In this document: in pieces, positions 5,709-7,191 of the stretch
Layout of the letters: every line of letters begins with the position of its first letter
How positions within the stretch are numbered: the first letter of the stretch is position 1
Assembly: GCA_944386965.1 (NCBI GenBank)
Contig: CALXDE010000013.1
Location: 1 to 7,191, forward strand
Direction: 5' to 3'
DNA length: 7,191 nucleotides
Source: an uncultured Oscillospiraceae bacterium
Lineage (GTDB): Bacteria > Bacillota_A > Clostridia > Oscillospirales > Oscillospiraceae
The notes under the pieces: model-generated
The model's database searches: none
What the model was told of the DNA's origin: nothing
Seen by the model: the letters and a program-made list of their open reading frames with translations, nothing else
Program-made: the position numbers and the translations under genes

Positions 5709-6752
5709 CTATTCCAGTGTCAGGGGCTCCACGGACTCCCTTTTATGCCACCGGACGGCCCCCACCCGGATGGGCTCCGCGCTCCCCAGGGGCACCGGGA
5801 CCTCCGAGAGTACCGCCTGCTTTACGGGCAGGCCGTAGGAGCCCGGCGGAGCGTCCCGCTCCATGAGGATATAGGCAAAGCCGTTCCGAATGCCGTTTTC
5901 CGACCGGGGTACCGGCGCGTCCAGCCAGGACTGGGCGTAGCACTGGATGCTCACACCCCTCTCCGCCTCGTAGCGCACCACCGGCCAGGCCATGCCCCGG
6001 GGACAGCGCTCTGCCAGCTCCCGCTCCGAGGCGGCCCGGCTCTCCGCCAGCTGCTCCGGCGTGAGCTGCTCCAGAAGCTTCGGATTGGAAAAGGTTTCCT
6101 CCAAATGCCGCCAGGGGTCAAAGAGGGAGGCCCCGGTGAGGTATACCGCCGGCCCCTCCGGCAGCTCCAGTAAAATGGGGTCAAACGCTCCCACCGGGAG
6201 GGTCAGGTCCACCGCCGCAAGGCCCGCGGTATCCCGGTCCTCCGGCACCAGGGTCAGGGAGTCCTCCGGATGGGGGAGGGCGTCAAAATCCCCCGCCAGC
6301 CAGAAGGCGGAGAGGTACAGCCCCTCGGTATGGCACTCCGCCATCTCCCCCATGTCCCAGCCCGCCTGGAGCAGCCGGGTCACCGCCAGGATGGCCTCCC
6401 AGTCCTCCGCCACCTCCCGGCGGCTGTCGGTTTCCACAGGGTATGTCACGCCGCCCAGAGCGACAGATTTCAGACGCTCCACCGGGAGGGCGGGCCGGAC
6501 GTCCTTCGGGGCGAAGAGTTCCTCCCGGTAGGTCCGGGCCTCCCGCCGGGGCGCGGCCATGGCGGAGAGCTCCGCCTCCTCCCGCCGCTCAGAGAGGGTG
6601 GGGTCGTATTGGAACAGATAGAGGCAGGCCCTCTCTCCTGTCCGGGTCAGGGCCGCGGCGGCCACCGGGCAGTCCCCAACCCGCGCAGAGCGGCCCAGGA
6701 CGCGGACCTCGTCCCACTCCCGGGCATAGTCTTTCAGATGGCCCAGACGCAT
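5709..6752 (-). CDS. Uncharacterised 347-residue protein
   Basis: I do not recognise this family. The product is 347 residues, rich in Glu, Arg, Ala and Leu, with no signal peptide, no transmembrane stretch, no cysteine cluster and no nucleotide-binding motif that I can see, so a soluble cytoplasmic protein is likely. Recognisable segments include an N-terminal MRLGHLKDYAREWDEVRV, a central region with several aromatic-rich strands (CHTEGLYLSAFWLAGDFDAL, then PAVYLTGASLFDPWRH), a helical stretch near 220-255 (NPKLLEQLTPEQLAESRAAS) and a C-terminal region of beta-strand character ending EPIRVGAVRWHKRESVEPL. The open frame and codon use match its neighbours, which argues for a real gene. The start is well set: GGGAGGG seven bases before the ATG and a promoter ending near 6779. 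It is the first gene of the operon with mutY, the MBL hydrolase and the radical SAM gene; nothing in the sequence ties it to DNA repair beyond position. Confidence 0.82.
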   Translation of the reverse strand: MRLGHLKDYAREWDEVRVLGRSARVGDCPVAAAALTRTGERACLYLFQYDPTLSERREEAELSAMAAPRREARTYREELFAPKDVRPALPVERLKSVALGGVTYPVETDSRREVAEDWEAILAVTRLLQAGWDMGEMAECHTEGLYLSAFWLAGDFDALPHPEDSLTLVPEDRDTAGLAAVDLTLPVGAFDPILLELPEGPAVYLTGASLFDPWRHLEETFSNPKLLEQLTPEQLAESRAASERELAERCPRGMAWPVVRYEAERGVSIQCYAQSWLDAPVPRSENGIRNGFAYILMERDAPPGSYGLPVKQAVLSEVPVPLGSAEPIRVGAVRWHKRESVEPLTLE

Positions 6753-6778
6753 GCTCCATCCCTCCCGCTGTTTTTTTC

Positions 6779-6807
6779 ATTGTATCACACAACGGCGCCC
6801 AAGGCAA
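6779..6807 (-). promoter_or_regulatory. Promoter of the 347-aa/mutY/MBL/radical SAM operon
   Basis: On the minus strand, TTGCCT (6807-6802) and TACAAT (6784-6779) are 17 bases apart, and a TG one base before the -10 gives an extended -10 element. Transcription would begin close to 6772, about 20 bases before the ATG at 6752. It points away from the metK promoter about 70-100 bases to the right. Confidence 0.75.
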
Positions 6808-6874
6808 CGCCGGGAACACCGGGGGCGCGGAGACAAAATCCCTCCATTTCAGGCAGAAATCCGGCATTTCCCTC

Positions 6875-6903
6875 TTGACAAGGGGCCCGCAGCCCCCTAT
6901 AAT
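6875..6903 (+). promoter_or_regulatory. Consensus promoter of metK
   Basis: TTGACA (6875-6880) and TATAAT (6898-6903) are both perfect sigma-70/sigma-A consensus and exactly 17 bases apart. The predicted start is near 6910. The spacer holds an inverted repeat GGGGC/GCCCC (6882-6886 and 6892-6896), which may simply reflect GC richness. A promoter this strong with an attenuating riboswitch downstream suggests that control is mainly after initiation. Confidence 0.9.
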
Positions 6904-6909
6904 ACTTTT

Positions 6910-6923
6910 CGGACTCCGGTCCG
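6910..6923 (+). other. Short hairpin at the predicted 5' end of the metK leader RNA
   Basis: CGGAC (6910-6914) and GTCCG (6919-6923) form a perfect 5-bp stem with a TCCG loop starting about 7 bases after the -10, so it would sit at or very near the RNA 5' end. It precedes the riboswitch P1 helix by 15 bases and is not part of the SAM-I core. A role in protecting the RNA end is possible but unproven. Confidence 0.5.
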
Positions 6924-6938
6924 ACAAAAAACTTCAAA

Positions 6939-7032
6939 CCTTATCAAGAGTGGCGGAGGGAACGGCCCGATGAAGCCACGGCAACCTGCCTTTTGGCAAG
7001 GTGCCAATTCCGGCGGAAGACGCAAGATGAGG
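6939..7032 (+). promoter_or_regulatory. SAM-I (S-box) riboswitch aptamer
   Basis: Binds S-adenosylmethionine and turns off the downstream SAM synthetase gene. P1 pairs CCTTATC (6939-6945) with GATGAGG (7026-7032). Conserved core blocks are present in order: AAGAG, GGAGGGA (6955-6961), ATGAAGCC (6970-6977), GGCAACC (6980-6986), the P3 hairpin TGCC-TTTT-GGCA (6987-6998), GGTGCCAATTCC (7000-7011), and P4 GCG/CGC (7013-7023). Immediately after P1, GAAGTC (7032-7037) can pair with GACTTT (7042-7047), overlapping the P1 base and leading into the terminator; this small stem may take part in the switch. SAM bound should favour P1 and the terminator; the metK context agrees. Confidence 0.95.
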
Positions 7033-7049
7033 AAGTCCACCGACTTTTG

Positions 7050-7078
7050 AGCACGCACCCGCCGGGGGCGTGCTTTTT
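7050..7078 (+). terminator. SAM-I riboswitch expression-platform terminator
   Basis: AGCACGC (7050-7056) pairs with GCGTGCT (7068-7074), with further CCC/GGG pairs inside the loop, followed by TTTTT (7074-7078). It lies between the SAM aptamer and metK, so it is the conditional terminator that stops metK transcription when SAM is plentiful. Confidence 0.92.
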
Positions 7079-7128
7079 CTCATTGTAGCGGAAAAATGTG
7101 AACAAATAAAGAAGGAGAACAGCAGAAA

Positions 7129-7191
7129 ATGGCACACCGTATTTTTACCTCTGAATCCGTCACCGAGGGGCATCCCGACAAGGTCTGCGAC
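7129..7191 (+). CDS. metK: S-adenosylmethionine synthetase (MetK), N-terminal fragment
   Basis: Only the first 21 codons are inside the window. They read [20 protein letters not shown] followed by D, the highly conserved beginning of bacterial MetK, which makes S-adenosylmethionine from methionine and ATP. The [10 protein letters not shown] block holds the histidine (H15) and aspartate (D17) that take part in ATP and magnesium binding in the family. AAGGAG at 7112-7117 lies 11 bases before the ATG, a slightly long spacing. The SAM-I riboswitch directly upstream gives feedback control by the enzyme's own product. The radical SAM enzyme of the neighbouring minus-strand operon uses that product, but this closeness is probably coincidental. 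Confidence 0.97.
   Translation, partial: MAHRIFTSESVTEGHPDKVCD

Noticed and set aside
3685..5838. A 717-codon open frame on the plus strand
   Set aside because: It lies antisense to the MBL, mutY and 347-aa genes, whose minus-strand products have clear family motifs. Its translation is low-complexity (rich in Gly, Pro, His, Arg) and typical of the antisense frame in GC-rich DNA.
6882..6896. Operator site in the metK promoter spacer
   Set aside because: The GGGGC/GCCCC repeat is short and simple in GC-rich DNA, and riboswitch control already explains regulation; no second copy was seen.

Overview
The window looks like chromosomal DNA from a GC-rich (about 60% by eye) anaerobic member of the Firmicutes/Clostridia, most likely an Oscillospiraceae-type gut bacterium. 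The indicators are a T-box leader, a SAM-I (S-box) riboswitch in front of metK, a DarA-type cyclic-di-AMP receptor, strong AGGAGG ribosome binding sites and sigma-A-like promoters. The species placement is inference. No mobile element, CRISPR array, tRNA or rRNA was seen.

Layout, left to right. Positions 1-1493 (minus) hold an AMP-forming acyl-CoA ligase that lacks only its C-terminal end, cut by the window edge. Positions 1494-1854 hold no gene: they contain its promoter and a complete T-box leader with a UAC (tyrosine) specifier, T-box core and terminator, all on the minus strand. Next come a PaaI-type hotdog thioesterase (1855-2283) and a DarA/PstA-like c-di-AMP receptor (2308-2664), forming a short minus-strand operon with its own promoter at 2728-2756. 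A second minus-strand operon spans 2753-6752. In transcription order it is an unrecognised 347-aa protein, the adenine glycosylase MutY, a metallo-beta-lactamase-fold hydrolase and a PflX-like radical SAM protein; the last two genes overlap by 4 bases. Positions 6753-7128 are a divergent control region, with a leftward promoter for the 347-aa gene and a perfect consensus rightward promoter, SAM-I riboswitch and terminator for metK, which begins at 7129 and runs off the window.

The most unusual point is the T-box. These elements normally sense uncharged tRNA in front of aminoacyl-tRNA synthetase, amino-acid biosynthesis or amino-acid transport genes, but here the element sits directly before a CoA ligase. 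The specifier reads as tyrosine by alignment with known T-box stem I, and the neighbouring gene on the same strand is a PaaI-family thioesterase, a family that includes arylacetyl-CoA thioesterases. Together these hint at a link between aromatic amino-acid status and acyl-CoA chemistry. That link is inference. The rest of the window is mostly housekeeping, with two uncharacterised components: the 347-aa protein and the coupled hydrolase/radical-SAM pair.
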